In this document: one piece after another, positions 17,364 to 26,774 of the stretch
Layout: each line of letters opens with the position of its first letter
How positions within the stretch are numbered: position 1 is the first letter of the stretch
NCBI GenBank assembly: GCA_947494445.1
Contig: CANLVD010000003.1
Coordinates: 1 to 64,000, forward strand
Reading direction: 5' to 3'
Length of the DNA stretch: 64,000 nt
Source of the DNA: an uncultured Paracoccaceae bacterium
GTDB lineage: Bacteria; Pseudomonadota; Alphaproteobacteria; Rhodobacterales; Rhodobacteraceae
Notes under the pieces: generated by a model
Told to the model about the DNA's origin: nothing
What the model saw: the letters and a program-made list of their open reading frames with translations, nothing else
The model's database searches: none
Translations under genes and position numbers: made by a program

Positions 17364-17385
17364 TCCTCTCACCAAGACGAGAGGA
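17364..17385 (+). promoter_or_regulatory. SD-sequestering hairpin of the hupE leader
   Basis: TCCTCTC at 17364-17370 is the exact complement of GAGAGGA at 17379-17385, with an eight-base loop. GAGAGGA is the hupE ribosome-binding site, eight bases before ATG 17394. No T-run follows, so this looks like a translational expression platform. Confidence 0.7.
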
Positions 17386-17393
17386 CATGAGCT

Positions 17394-18032
17394 ATGAAAT
17401 TCATCACCAGAAGCGCGGGCGCGATTGCGCTTGCTTCCATCGCGGCACCGGCGCTGGCCCACCATCCGCTGGGCGGCGGCACACCTGTGACATTCGCACA
17501 TGGCCTGCTGTCAGGCATCGGCCACCCGATGCTGGGCATGGACCATTTCGCTTTCATCGCCGCCATGGCAATTGCAGCACTGGCCATGGGCCGGTTGTTC
17601 TCGGCACCGCTGGCCTTCATGGGCGCATCGCTTGTGGGCGTCATGCTGGTCTGGGCAGGCGTCGCACTGCCGTTTGTCGAGCCGATTGTTGCCCTGTCGG
17701 CCTTTGCGGTCGGCCTTCTGGTCCTGTCCGGCCGCAAACTGTCGCTGGCACCTGCGCTTGGCCTGTTCGCAGTCGCTGGCATCTTTCATGGCGCAGCCTA
17801 CGGTGGTGCGATCATTGGTGCAGAAGCGACGCCTGTTCTGGCCTATCTGATCGGCCTGTTCGCAACACAATACCTGATCGCCATCGCCACCGGCCTGATC
17901 GCGCAGCGTGTCTGGAACATCTCTGACGCGGCCGCCGTACCGGCCCGCATCGCAGGCGGCATCACCGCCGGCATCGGTTTCGTCTTCCTGTTCGAGATCG
18001 CCGAAACCATGGTCTTCGGCCCGCTGGCCTGA
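17394..18032 (+). CDS. hupE: HupE/UreJ-family cobalt (or nickel) transporter
   Basis: This 212-residue membrane protein has a signal-like N-terminus ending ALA, then HHPLGGG and HPMLGMDHFAF, the histidine motifs of HupE/UreJ permeases. About six helices follow. Family members move Ni2+ or Co2+; the B12 riboswitch and the following cobW-cobN point to cobalt import. ATG 17394 follows the SD inside the hairpin at 17364-17385. A strong terminator follows the gene. Confidence 0.88.
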   Translation: MKFITRSAGAIALASIAAPALAHHPLGGGTPVTFAHGLLSGIGHPMLGMDHFAFIAAMAIAALAMGRLFSAPLAFMGASLVGVMLVWAGVALPFVEPIVALSAFAVGLLVLSGRKLSLAPALGLFAVAGIFHGAAYGGAIIGAEATPVLAYLIGLFATQYLIAIATGLIAQRVWNISDAAAVPARIAGGITAGIGFVFLFEIAETMVFGPLA

Positions 18033-18051
18033 TCCTGACCTGACCCATCCG

Positions 18052-18082
18052 GCCCGGCGCGACCCTCGCGCCGGGCTTTTTT
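18052..18082 (+). terminator. Strong intrinsic terminator after hupE
   Basis: GCCCGGCGCGA (18052-18062) pairs perfectly with TCGCGCCGGGC (18066-18076) over three bases, followed by six T residues. It separates hupE from cobW; any read-through to cobW-cobN would be reduced. Confidence 0.93.
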
Positions 18083-18101
18083 ATCTGCGGAGCGCACCCC
18101 G

Positions 18102-19199
18102 ATGCCCAAGAAAATTCCTGCCACTGTCATCACCGGATTTCTCGGCGCGGGCAAAACCACGCTGATCCGCCATATGCTTGAAAATGCAAAAGGAAAGCGC
18201 ATCGCGCTGATCATCAACGAATTTGGTGATCTGGGTGTCGATGGCGAGATCCTGAAAGGCTGCGGGGATGAAACCTGCCGCGAGGAAGACGTGGTGGAAC
18301 TGTCCAACGGCTGCATCTGCTGCACTGTGGCGGATGATTTCGTGCCCACGATCGAGGCGCTGATCGCGCGCGAGGATGCACCCGACCACATCGTGATCGA
18401 AACCTCAGGCCTTGCATTGCCCCAGCCGCTGGTGCGTGCTTTCAACTGGCCCGAAATCCGCACCCGGGTGACCGTTGACGGCGTGGTCACGGTCGTTGAC
18501 GGACCTGCGGTGCGCGACGGTCAATTCGCCGCCGATCTGGCCGCGGTGGATGCGCAACGCGCCAGTGACGACGGGCTTGACCACGAGACGCCGCTCTCGG
18601 AATTGTTCGAGGATCAGATGGCCTGTGCCGACATGGTGCTGGTCAACAAAACCGACAAGCTGGATGAGGATGGGCGCACAGCACTTGGACTGGCCCTGAA
18701 GGCCAAGCTTCGGGGGGGCGTGCGTGTGCTTGAGACCTCCTTCGGGCAGATCGATCCGTCCATTCTGCTGGGGCTTGGCATCGGTGCCGAGGATGATCTC
18801 GACGCCCGCCACGAGGTGCATCACCACCACCATGACGATCAACACCATGATCACGACGACGACCATCACCATGATGACCATCATGGCGACCACCACCATG
18901 ATCACCACGACCATGACGCCTTTGAAAGCTTCGTGGTGGACTTGCCAGAAACGGCTGACGTCACCGCCCTGATGTCCCGGATCGAAAACGCCATTACCGC
19001 CCATAACATCCTGCGCCTCAAAGGGTTTGCGGCGGTGGAAGGCAAGCCCATGCGCATGACCATTCAGGCCGTTGGCCCGCGCATCGACAGCTATTTCGAC
19101 CGTCCCTTCGGCGGGGCCGAGACGCGTGCGACCCGTCTGGTGGTGATCGGGCAGTCGGGGCTGGACCGTTCCGCCATCACCGCAGCCCTCGCGGCCTGA
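18102..19199 (+). CDS. cobW: CobW GTPase, cobalt metallochaperone
   Basis: This 365-residue COG0523 GTPase has Walker A GFLGAGKTT at 12-20 and the metal site CICC (C71, C73, C74). A linker at about 238-274 is almost pure His and Asp. The CobW_C domain follows. Studied CobW proteins bind Co2+ with GTP and hand it to the cobalamin pathway; zinc chaperones of the same family exist, but the place between hupE and cobN argues for cobalt. Four bases separate its stop from cobN. Confidence 0.92.
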   Translation: MPKKIPATVITGFLGAGKTTLIRHMLENAKGKRIALIINEFGDLGVDGEILKGCGDETCREEDVVELSNGCICCTVADDFVPTIEALIAREDAPDHIVIETSGLALPQPLVRAFNWPEIRTRVTVDGVVTVVDGPAVRDGQFAADLAAVDAQRASDDGLDHETPLSELFEDQMACADMVLVNKTDKLDEDGRTALGLALKAKLRGGVRVLETSFGQIDPSILLGLGIGAEDDLDARHEVHHHHHDDQHHDHDDDHHHDDHHGDHHHDHHDHDAFESFVVDLPETADVTALMSRIENAITAHNILRLKGFAAVEGKPMRMTIQAVGPRIDSYFDRPFGGAETRATRLVVIGQSGLDRSAITAALAA

Positions 19200-19203
19200 G
19201 GTC

Positions 19204-22200
19204 ATGCATCTTCTGGCCGCCACCCCGGGCGAGGTCTCTGACGGGACCGAGCCGGTTGACCCCGGCCAGACACCTGCCGATCTGGTGTTCGTGTCCGCCG
19301 CCGATACCGAACTGGCCGCGCTCTCTCAGGCGCGTGCTGAGATGGCGGCCGCCCCCTCCCTGCGGCTGGCCCAGCTTGGCTGGCTGAAGCATCCGTTTTC
19401 CGTTGATCTGTACTTAACCGATACCGCCTGCAAGTCGCGTCTGGTGATTGCCCGTGTGCTGGGCGGGGCGGCCTACTGGTCCTATGGGGTCGAGCAATTC
19501 GCTGCCCGTCTGCGCGCGGCAGGCGTGCCTTTCGCGCTCCTGCCCGGAGACGACAAACCAGATGCCGAGTTGCAGGCACTGTCGACCGTCTCGGACGAGG
19601 ATTGGTCGGCACTCTGGTCCTATTGTGTCGAGGGCGGCCCGGTGAACGCGGCCCGCTTTCTGGACTATGCGCGGTTCATGCTGGGCGAGGGCGACAAGCC
19701 GCCAGCGGCCAATCCGCTGTTGCGTGCAGGCTTCTACTGGCCGGGCGAGGAGACACCGGGCCTTACCGATCTGCAGGCCAACTGGGTTGAGGGTGCGCCA
19801 GTTGCCGCGCTCGTCTTTTATCGCGCGCTTTTGCAGGGCGCGGGCCTGCACCCGGTGAACCGACTGATCAAGGCATTGTTGCGGGCAGGGTTGAACCCCA
19901 TGCCGATCTTTGTGGCGTCCCTTAAAGATCCGGTCTCGGCTGGCACGCTGGCACAGGCTTTTGCGGATGCACCCCCTGATGTCGTGCTCAACGGCACAAG
20001 TTTCGCGGTCTCATCTGCCAACAGCGAAGACTGGCAAGGCACGCGCACGCCCACGCCGCTGGATGGCCCGGACCGCATTGTGTTGCAGGTCGTTTTTTCG
20101 GGCGGCGCAGAGGAGGCATGGGCAACCGGCCTGAACGGTCTGTCCGCGCGCGACATCGCCATGAACGTTGCCCTGCCAGAGGTCGATGGCCGCGTCCTGT
20201 CGCGCAGCGTCAGCTTCAAGGGCGAGGCGTATTTTGACGAGGCAACCGAATGCGCGATTGCCACCTACCGCGCGCAAGGCGACCGGATCAGCTTCGTGGC
20301 GGCATTGGCCGCGAATTGGGCAGGGCTTGCACGCACGCCTGCGCCAGAGCGCAAAGTGGCACTGGTTCTGGCCAATTACCCCAACAAGGACGGGCGGCTG
20401 GCCAATGGGGTCGGGCTTGACACACCGGCAGCCACCATGGGCGTGCTGGAGGCGTTGACGCAGGCAGGATATGCGACCGTCGATCTGCCCGCCGACAGTG
20501 CTGACTTGATGTCCGCGATCCAGTCCGGCCCGACCAACTGGCTGGCCGATCGTGCCTCCCGTCAGGGCGGTGTCCGCCTGCCGCTTGCCGAATACAGACG
20601 CCGTTATGACGCGCTTCCCTTCACCGTGCGCCAGACCATCGAGGATCGCTGGGGCGCACCTGAGACGGATCCGTTTCTGGGCGAGGACGGCTTTGCTCTT
20701 TCGGTGCTGGAATTCGGCAACGCGCTGGTCGGCATCCAGCCCGCGCGCGGCTATAACATCGACGCGGAAGAGACCTATCACAGCCCCGATCTGCCGCCGC
20801 CGCATAATTATCTGGCCTTCTATTTCTGGCTGCGCTTCAGCTTTGGCGCGCAGGCCATCGTGCACATGGGCAAGCACGGCAATCTGGAATGGCTGCCCGG
20901 CAAGGCTCTGGCCCTGTCCGAGACATGCCTGCCCGAGATCGCCCTTGGCCCGCTGCCGCATCTTTATCCGTTCATCGTCAACGATCCGGGCGAGGGGACG
21001 CAGGCCAAGCGCCGGGCGCAGGCGGTGATCATCGATCACCTGACCCCGCCGCTCACCCGGGCCGAGACCTATGGCCCGCTGCGCGATCTTGAGGGGTTGG
21101 TGGACGAGTATTACGAGGCCGCAGGCGTCGATCCGCGCCGCGTTGGTCTTTTGCGCGACGAGATCCTGGCGCTGACGGCTGCAACCGGGCTGGATGCAGA
21201 AATCGGAAGCGTGGACGGCGATGATGCCGACAGCCGGTTGCAAAAACTGGATGCGTATCTGTGTGAATTGAAAGAAGCGCAGATCCGCGACGGGTTGCAC
21301 ATCTTCGGGCAGGCCCCCGAGGGGCGGTTGCAGGAAGATCTGATCGCGGCACTGGTGCGGGTGCCCCGCGGGGACGGCACGGGCGCGGATGCCTCGCTTG
21401 TCCGGGCACTGGCGGCCGATCTGGGGCTGGCATTCGATCCGCTGGATTGCGAGATGGCAGCGGTCTGGGATGGTGCCCGACCGGATGCGCTGAGCGATCT
21501 GTCGGATGACACATGGCGCTCCACGGGCGATACGGTGGAGCGTCTGGAATTGCTGGCCTCCGCGCTTATTCGTGGCGAGACGGATGCGCCGGGGGCTGCC
21601 TCACAGGCCGTGATGGAGGGCATTGCTGCCCGCGTGCGCCCTGCTGTAGAGGCCTCCGGCAAGGCCGAGATGTCAGCGCTTCTGCACGGGCTGTCGGGCC
21701 GCTTCGTGCCGCCCGGCCCGTCAGGCGCACCCACACGCGGACGGCTGGATGTGCTGCCCACGGGGCGGAATTTCTTCTCGGTCGACAGCCGCTCCGTGCC
21801 GACGCGGACCGCATGGAAACTGGGCTGGAAATCGGCAAATCTGCTGATCGAGCGGCATTTGCAGGACCATGGCGACTGGCCGAAATCCATGGCGGTCACC
21901 GCATGGGGCACAGCCAACATGCGCACCGGTGGCGATGACATCGCGCAGGTGCTGGCGCTGATGGGTGTCAAACCGCGCTGGGATGACGCCTCGCGCCGGG
22001 TGACCGGGTTTGAAATCCTGCCTTTGTCGGTACTGGGCCGCCCGCGCGTGGATGTGACCCTGCGGATTTCCGGCTTTTTTCGCGATGCATTCCCAGCGCA
22101 GGTCGATCTTGTGGACAGTGCCGCGCGCGCGGTCATGGCGCTGGACGAGCCTGAGGCGGAAAACCCGGCACGCGCGACATATCTGCGCGAGATGGCAGCG

Positions 22201-22953
22201 CTTGATCAGGGTCACGAAGGCTCCGCTGCCTTGCGGGCGGGGTTCCGGGTTTTCGGCGCGAAACCGGGGGCTTACGGCGCTGGATTGCAGGCCATGATCG
22301 ACGAGCGGCTGTGGGATCGGCGCGCGGATCTGGCGGATGCCTATCTGACATGGGGCGGCTATGCCTACGGCGGAGAGGCCGCAGGCGACGCCGCCCGCGA
22401 TGCTTTCGAGACGCGCCTGTCCGGCATCGATGCGGTGGTCCAGAATCAGGACAACCGCGAGCACGATCTGCTCGACAGTGACGATTACTACCAGTTCGAG
22501 GGCGGCCTGTCGGCCACGGTCGAGACCCTGAAAGGCGAAGCCCCCACAGTCTATCACAACGACCATTCCCGCCCCGAACGTCCGGTCATCCGCACGCTGG
22601 CAGATGAGATCGGGCGGGTCATCCGCTCCCGCGTGGTCAATCCCAAATGGATCGATGGGGTCAAGCGCCATGGATACAAGGGCGCGTTCGAGATGGCTGC
22701 GACGCTGGATTATCTCTTTGCCTTTGCCGCCACCACCCATGCGGTGGCCAACCATCATTTCGATCTGGTCTATGCGGCCTTTCTGGAGGACGAGGAGACC
22801 CATGATTTCATCGCCGAGGCCAATCCGGCGGCCTTGCGCGAAATGGCACAGCGGTTTGACGAGGCGATCGAGCGGGGTCTGTGGCAACCACGCTCGAACT
22901 CTGCTCGTGCGCATCTTGAGCAGCTGATGCACAAGCCTGCTGCCAATAACTGA
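19204..22953 (+). CDS. cobN: Cobaltochelatase large subunit CobN
   Basis: This 1249-residue protein is the porphyrin-binding subunit of the ATP-dependent cobaltochelatase that puts cobalt into hydrogenobyrinate a,c-diamide. VHMGKHGNLEWLPGK at about 555-569 is the conserved core shared with BchH/ChlH. The length and B12 neighbours make CobN far more likely than magnesium chelatase BchH. CobS and CobT, needed for activity, are not in the window. Its presence with CbiX is unusual and is discussed as a finding. Confidence 0.94.
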   Translation: MHLLAATPGEVSDGTEPVDPGQTPADLVFVSAADTELAALSQARAEMAAAPSLRLAQLGWLKHPFSVDLYLTDTACKSRLVIARVLGGAAYWSYGVEQFAARLRAAGVPFALLPGDDKPDAELQALSTVSDEDWSALWSYCVEGGPVNAARFLDYARFMLGEGDKPPAANPLLRAGFYWPGEETPGLTDLQANWVEGAPVAALVFYRALLQGAGLHPVNRLIKALLRAGLNPMPIFVASLKDPVSAGTLAQAFADAPPDVVLNGTSFAVSSANSEDWQGTRTPTPLDGPDRIVLQVVFSGGAEEAWATGLNGLSARDIAMNVALPEVDGRVLSRSVSFKGEAYFDEATECAIATYRAQGDRISFVAALAANWAGLARTPAPERKVALVLANYPNKDGRLANGVGLDTPAATMGVLEALTQAGYATVDLPADSADLMSAIQSGPTNWLADRASRQGGVRLPLAEYRRRYDALPFTVRQTIEDRWGAPETDPFLGEDGFALSVLEFGNALVGIQPARGYNIDAEETYHSPDLPPPHNYLAFYFWLRFSFGAQAIVHMGKHGNLEWLPGKALALSETCLPEIALGPLPHLYPFIVNDPGEGTQAKRRAQAVIIDHLTPPLTRAETYGPLRDLEGLVDEYYEAAGVDPRRVGLLRDEILALTAATGLDAEIGSVDGDDADSRLQKLDAYLCELKEAQIRDGLHIFGQAPEGRLQEDLIAALVRVPRGDGTGADASLVRALAADLGLAFDPLDCEMAAVWDGARPDALSDLSDDTWRSTGDTVERLELLASALIRGETDAPGAASQAVMEGIAARVRPAVEASGKAEMSALLHGLSGRFVPPGPSGAPTRGRLDVLPTGRNFFSVDSRSVPTRTAWKLGWKSANLLIERHLQDHGDWPKSMAVTAWGTANMRTGGDDIAQVLALMGVKPRWDDASRRVTGFEILPLSVLGRPRVDVTLRISGFFRDAFPAQVDLVDSAARAVMALDEPEAENPARATYLREMAALDQGHEGSAALRAGFRVFGAKPGAYGAGLQAMIDERLWDRRADLADAYLTWGGYAYGGEAAGDAARDAFETRLSGIDAVVQNQDNREHDLLDSDDYYQFEGGLSATVETLKGEAPTVYHNDHSRPERPVIRTLADEIGRVIRSRVVNPKWIDGVKRHGYKGAFEMAATLDYLFAFAATTHAVANHHFDLVYAAFLEDEETHDFIAEANPAALREMAQRFDEAIERGLWQPRSNSARAHLEQLMHKPAANN

Positions 22954-23011
22954 TTGCAAGTCGCCCCCCATTGGGGTTCCATGACCGTTAACCAAAGTAA
23001 AGAGAGCCGAC

Positions 23012-23620
23012 ATGACCGAAGATGTGGACCGCCACAACTCAAAGATGGCCAAGAAAAAAGTCGCCCGCGACAAGATCATGGCCACCAAGACCGAAGAAAA
23101 AGGGCTGGTGATCGTGCACACCGGCAAGGGCAAGGGCAAAAGCTCGGCTGCTTTCGGGATGATCTTCCGCTGCATCGCCCATGGGTTCCCCACAGCGGTC
23201 GTTCAGTTCATCAAGGGTGGCATGGACACCGGCGAGCGCAACCTGATCACCGAAAACTTCAGCGATCTGTGCGAGTTTCACACCATGGGCGAGGGTTTCA
23301 CCTGGGAGACCCAGGACAAGTCCCGCGACATCGAGATGGCGCAGGCCGCATGGGCCAAGGCCAAGGAATTGATCCGCGACGACAAGCACCGGATGGTTCT
23401 GCTCGATGAGATCAACATCGCCATGCGCTATGACTATGTCGATGTGGCCGAGGTCGTAGAATTCCTTCAGGCCGAAAAGCCGCCCATGACCCATGTGGTC
23501 CTGACCGGGCGCAACGCCAAGGACGAGCTGATCGAGATCGCCGATCTGGCCACGGAGATGGAACTGCTCAAACACCCCTTCCGCTCAGGTGTAAAAGCAC
23601 AGGCCGGCGTGGAGTTCTAA
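23012..23620 (+). CDS. cobO: Cob(I)yrinic acid a,c-diamide adenosyltransferase
   Basis: This 202-residue enzyme transfers the adenosyl group of ATP to the cobalt of the corrinoid. The unusual P-loop HTGKGKGKSS spans 36-45 and LLDEINIAMRY is the Walker B region. The N-terminal 30 residues are basic. It is of the CobA/CobO/BtuR type. It follows cobN by 58 bases and precedes the HAD gene by five. Confidence 0.94.
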   Translation: MTEDVDRHNSKMAKKKVARDKIMATKTEEKGLVIVHTGKGKGKSSAAFGMIFRCIAHGFPTAVVQFIKGGMDTGERNLITENFSDLCEFHTMGEGFTWETQDKSRDIEMAQAAWAKAKELIRDDKHRMVLLDEINIAMRYDYVDVAEVVEFLQAEKPPMTHVVLTGRNAKDELIEIADLATEMELLKHPFRSGVKAQAGVEF

Positions 23621-23625
23621 GCCCC

Positions 23626-24234
23626 ATGCTGCGCCCCGAGATCATCGCCTGGGATTTCGATGGCGTGCTGAACCGCAACATCTTTGCGGGGCGGTTTCTC
23701 TGGGCGGATCATTTCGAGGTTGAACTGGGCCTGCCGCTCGACAGTTTTCAGAACTTTGTCTTCCATTCGGGCCGCTTCAAGGAGGTTCTGCGCGGCAAGC
23801 TGGACCTCACCGATGTGCTGGCCGCATGGTGCCGGGAAGTCGATTGCCCGATCTCGGCGCAGGAGCTGATGGATTACTGGTTCTCGCGCGATGTATATCC
23901 TGACCAGATGCTTCTGGATGTGCTGCGGCAGGTGCAGGCGCGCCATGTGATTGCCACCAACAACGAGGCGCACAGGGCGCGCTACATCATGGATGTGATG
24001 GGCTATGTCGACTATGTCGAACATATGTTCGCCGCAGGCCCCATGGGAACACCCAAACCCGAACGGTCGTTCTTTGCAGCGATTGAAAGCTGGTCCCAGC
24101 GCCCGGCCTCGGTTCATCTGCTGGTCGATGATCTTGAGGTCAACATCGAGGCAGCGCGGGAGGCAGGCTGGCAGGCGTTTCACTATTCCGATGCCACACG
24201 CCCGGACCTGATGAAATCGCTGGGCTGTCTGTGA
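23626..24234 (+). CDS. HAD-superfamily hydrolase in the cobalamin operon
   Basis: This 202-residue protein has HAD motif I DFDGV with nucleophile D10 and acid D12, motif II ATNN, a lysine in GTPKPE and the acidic pair in LVDDLEVN. It should be a cytosolic phosphatase or similar hydrolase. It sits between cobO and cobQ, and its TGA overlaps the cobQ GTG, so it is cotranslated with B12 enzymes. A role such as dephosphorylating a lower-ligand or aminopropanol intermediate is possible but unproven. A stray housekeeping HAD is the alternative. Confidence 0.8.
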   Translation: MLRPEIIAWDFDGVLNRNIFAGRFLWADHFEVELGLPLDSFQNFVFHSGRFKEVLRGKLDLTDVLAAWCREVDCPISAQELMDYWFSRDVYPDQMLLDVLRQVQARHVIATNNEAHRARYIMDVMGYVDYVEHMFAAGPMGTPKPERSFFAAIESWSQRPASVHLLVDDLEVNIEAAREAGWQAFHYSDATRPDLMKSLGCL

Positions 24235-25688
24235 CCGCAAAACTGATGATCCAGGGCGCTGGCTCGAATGTCGGCAAATCCGTGCTGGTTGCGGGTCTGG
24301 CACGGGCTTATGCCCGGCGCGGTCTGACCGTACGCCCCTTCAAACCGCAAAACATGTCGAACAATGCAGCCGTCACCAGCGATGGCGGCGAAATCGGGCG
24401 GGCGCAGGCCCTGCAGGCGCTGGCCGCGCGTGTCCCGCCGATGACGGACATGAACCCGGTCCTGCTGAAGCCCGAGACCGAGGTCGGCGCGCAGGTCGTG
24501 GTGCAGGGCAAGCGTCTGACAACGGTGAAGGCGCGGGACTATGCAGCGCTGAAGCCGCAACTGATGGCCCCAGTGCTGGAAAGTTTCAACCGGCTTTCCG
24601 AAGGGGCCGATCTTGTGCTGGTGGAGGGCGCAGGCAGCCCGGCGGAGGTCAATCTGCGGGCGGGCGACATTGCCAATATGGGGTTTGCCGATGCAGCCCG
24701 GGTGCCGGTGGTTCTGGTGGGGGACATCGACCGGGGTGGGGTGATTGCTCAGATGGTCGGGACCAAAGCGGTGCTGAGTGACACGGATGCGCACCTGATC
24801 CGGGGTTTTGTCATCAACAAGTTTCGTGGCGATGTCAGCCTGTTTGACGATGGATATGCAATGATTGCCGGGCATACGGGCTGGCAGGGTTTTGGTGTCT
24901 GTCCGTGGTTTGCGGATGCGTCCAAACTGCCCGCCGAAGACGCGCTGGATCTGCGGGGCGCGCGCAGGGAGAATGGTCTGAAGATCGCTGTCCCTGTTTT
25001 CTCGCGGATTTCGAACTTTGATGATCTGGATCCGCTGGCCCAGGAGCCGTCGGTCTCGCTTGAGATGATCGCTGCCGGTCAGCCACTGCCCGGTGATGCG
25101 GATCTGGTGATCCTTCCGGGCTCAAAATCTACCCGCGGCGATCTGGCTTTCCTGCGTGAGCAGGGCTGGGACACGGATATCTTTGCCCATGTGCGGCGCG
25201 GTGGCCGGGTGCTGGGGCTGTGCGGAGGCTATCAGATGATGGGCCGAGCGGTGAAGGATCTGGCCGGGATCGAGGGGCCGAAAGGTGTCGCACCGGGGCT
25301 GGGTCTGCTGGATGTCGAGACCGTGATGACGCAGGACAAACACCTCAACCCGGTGAGCGCCACCCATCTTGCGACCGGGCTGGAGGTGCGCGGCTACGAG
25401 ATGCACAAGGGAGAGACCTTTGGGCCCGATTGCACCCGCCCGGTGCTGGACATTGCCGGGCGGCAGGATGGCGCGCGCAGTGCCGATGGCCGTCTGGAAG
25501 GCACTTACGTGCACGGGTTCTTTGCGCAGGATGGGTTCCGCGCGGCCAGTCTGGAGCTGTGGGGCGCGGCACCCTCAGGGCTGGAATACGGGGCAGGTGT
25601 GGAGGCAACCCTTGATGCGCTGGCCGATCATCTTGAGGCGCATCTGGACCTTGATGGCATGCTCGCTTTGGCGCGCTCAGGGCTGTGA
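24231..25688 (+). CDS. cobQ: Adenosylcobyric acid synthase
   Basis: This 485-residue amidotransferase adds four amide groups (b, d, e, g) to adenosylcobyrinate diamide. The N-terminal P-loop-like region is [10 protein letters not shown]; the glutaminase nucleophile is C331 in [10 protein letters not shown], and its histidine lies in GTYVHGFF. The start is GTG 24231 in a GTGA overlap with the HAD gene. It ends the forward run and converges on cobD. The gap holds a GTCCCCGCGGGGAC palindrome without a T-run. Confidence 0.94.
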   Translation: MTAKLMIQGAGSNVGKSVLVAGLARAYARRGLTVRPFKPQNMSNNAAVTSDGGEIGRAQALQALAARVPPMTDMNPVLLKPETEVGAQVVVQGKRLTTVKARDYAALKPQLMAPVLESFNRLSEGADLVLVEGAGSPAEVNLRAGDIANMGFADAARVPVVLVGDIDRGGVIAQMVGTKAVLSDTDAHLIRGFVINKFRGDVSLFDDGYAMIAGHTGWQGFGVCPWFADASKLPAEDALDLRGARRENGLKIAVPVFSRISNFDDLDPLAQEPSVSLEMIAAGQPLPGDADLVILPGSKSTRGDLAFLREQGWDTDIFAHVRRGGRVLGLCGGYQMMGRAVKDLAGIEGPKGVAPGLGLLDVETVMTQDKHLNPVSATHLATGLEVRGYEMHKGETFGPDCTRPVLDIAGRQDGARSADGRLEGTYVHGFFAQDGFRAASLELWGAAPSGLEYGAGVEATLDALADHLEAHLDLDGMLALARSGL

Positions 25689-25790
25689 TGGGTCTGTCCC
25701 CGCGGGGACCGATTGCGAAAACGAGGTGTTTTCAGAGGCTTATCGATTCTGACTTTTTCCCGTTAAAACAATGAAAACAAAGGTTAAAAA

Positions 25791-26774
25791 TTATCCAGCG
25801 AGCGCACTGGCAAGTCTTGACCAGTTTTCCTCCCCATCGGGCAGGCCAAGGCGCACCCATGTCTCTGAGTAGGGAAAGATCCGTGACCAGATATGGGCGC
25901 GGGCAAGCTGGCTTTGCGCGCGCGCTGCGTCGGGTGTCTCATAAGTGCGAAACAGATCGCACCCGCCCACAAGCGACCAGCCGGCCGCAATGGCAAGCGC
26001 ATCCAGTCGGGCCGCATCTGCGCGAAGCCGGTTGCGTGTCTGGTCTGCCCATCTTCGGTCAGCCAGCGCTGCCGCGCCGATGGCCAGAGCCGGGCCGTTG
26101 ACGGCCCATGGACCGGCCAGTGACCCAAGGGTATCGATCTGCGCAGCATTTCCCAGCACCATCCCAAGACGCAAGCCTGCAAGCCCGTAGAACTTGCCGA
26201 AAGAGCGCAGGATCACCAGTGAGACGGGCAGGGCGTGGCCGGTCAGGGAGACCTCAGGGCAGACGTCGCAAAAGCTTTCATCCACGATGAGAAGTTTGCA
26301 GCGCCGGGCCAGTTTCAGAAGAACATCAGGCGCAAATTGCGTGCCGGTAGGGTTGTTGGGATTGACCAGCACGACCGTATCCGGGGCCTCAGGCAGATCA
26401 TCGAGGCTGGAGATGTCACGCACCTGATGGCCATGTGTGCGGAAAGCGGCGGCATGTTCGTTGTAGGTCGGTCCAAGGATGTGAACGGTGCCCTTTGGCG
26501 CGACCATAGGCGTCAGTTGAATGGCGGCTTGCGCGCCCGCGACCGGCAGGATCTGGGTGCTGTCCGCTGCACCGTAGGCCGCGCGCGCGGCTTCTGTGGT
26601 GTGGGCCAGAAGTGCTGCGTCAGGCAGGCGGGACCAGACCTGCGGATCAAGTGCGGGCACCGGGTAAGGGCGCAGGTTGATGCCGGTTGAAAGATCCAGC
26701 CAGTCACCTTCTGCACCACCATGAAGGGCCATGGCCTCGGTCAGATTGCCACCGTGATCGCGCCGCGCGCTCAT
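25791..26774 (-). CDS. cobD: Threonine-phosphate decarboxylase (PLP enzyme)
   Basis: This 327-residue fold-I aminotransferase-like enzyme converts L-threonine O-3-phosphate to (R)-1-amino-2-propanol phosphate, the linker of the nucleotide loop. It has HGGNLTEA near the start, NPNNPTGT, DESF and the PLP lysine in SFGKFYGLAGLRLG. In Pseudomonas denitrificans nomenclature it is cobC. ATG 26774 overlaps the cbiB stop; a GTG three codons upstream is possible. It is last in the bluE-cbiB-cobD set. Confidence 0.92.
   Translation of the reverse strand: MSARRDHGGNLTEAMALHGGAEGDWLDLSTGINLRPYPVPALDPQVWSRLPDAALLAHTTEAARAAYGAADSTQILPVAGAQAAIQLTPMVAPKGTVHILGPTYNEHAAAFRTHGHQVRDISSLDDLPEAPDTVVLVNPNNPTGTQFAPDVLLKLARRCKLLIVDESFCDVCPEVSLTGHALPVSLVILRSFGKFYGLAGLRLGMVLGNAAQIDTLGSLAGPWAVNGPALAIGAAALADRRWADQTRNRLRADAARLDALAIAAGWSLVGGCDLFRTYETPDAARAQSQLARAHIWSRIFPYSETWVRLGLPDGEENWSRLASALAG

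Noticed and set aside
19204-22953. Magnesium chelatase BchH
   Set aside because: No bacteriochlorophyll genes are present, and cobW and cobO flank the gene; CobN is the better call.
25696-25709. Terminator between cobQ and cobD
   Set aside because: GTCCCCGCGGGGAC is a palindrome with no loop and no T-run after it, so it is not called a terminator.
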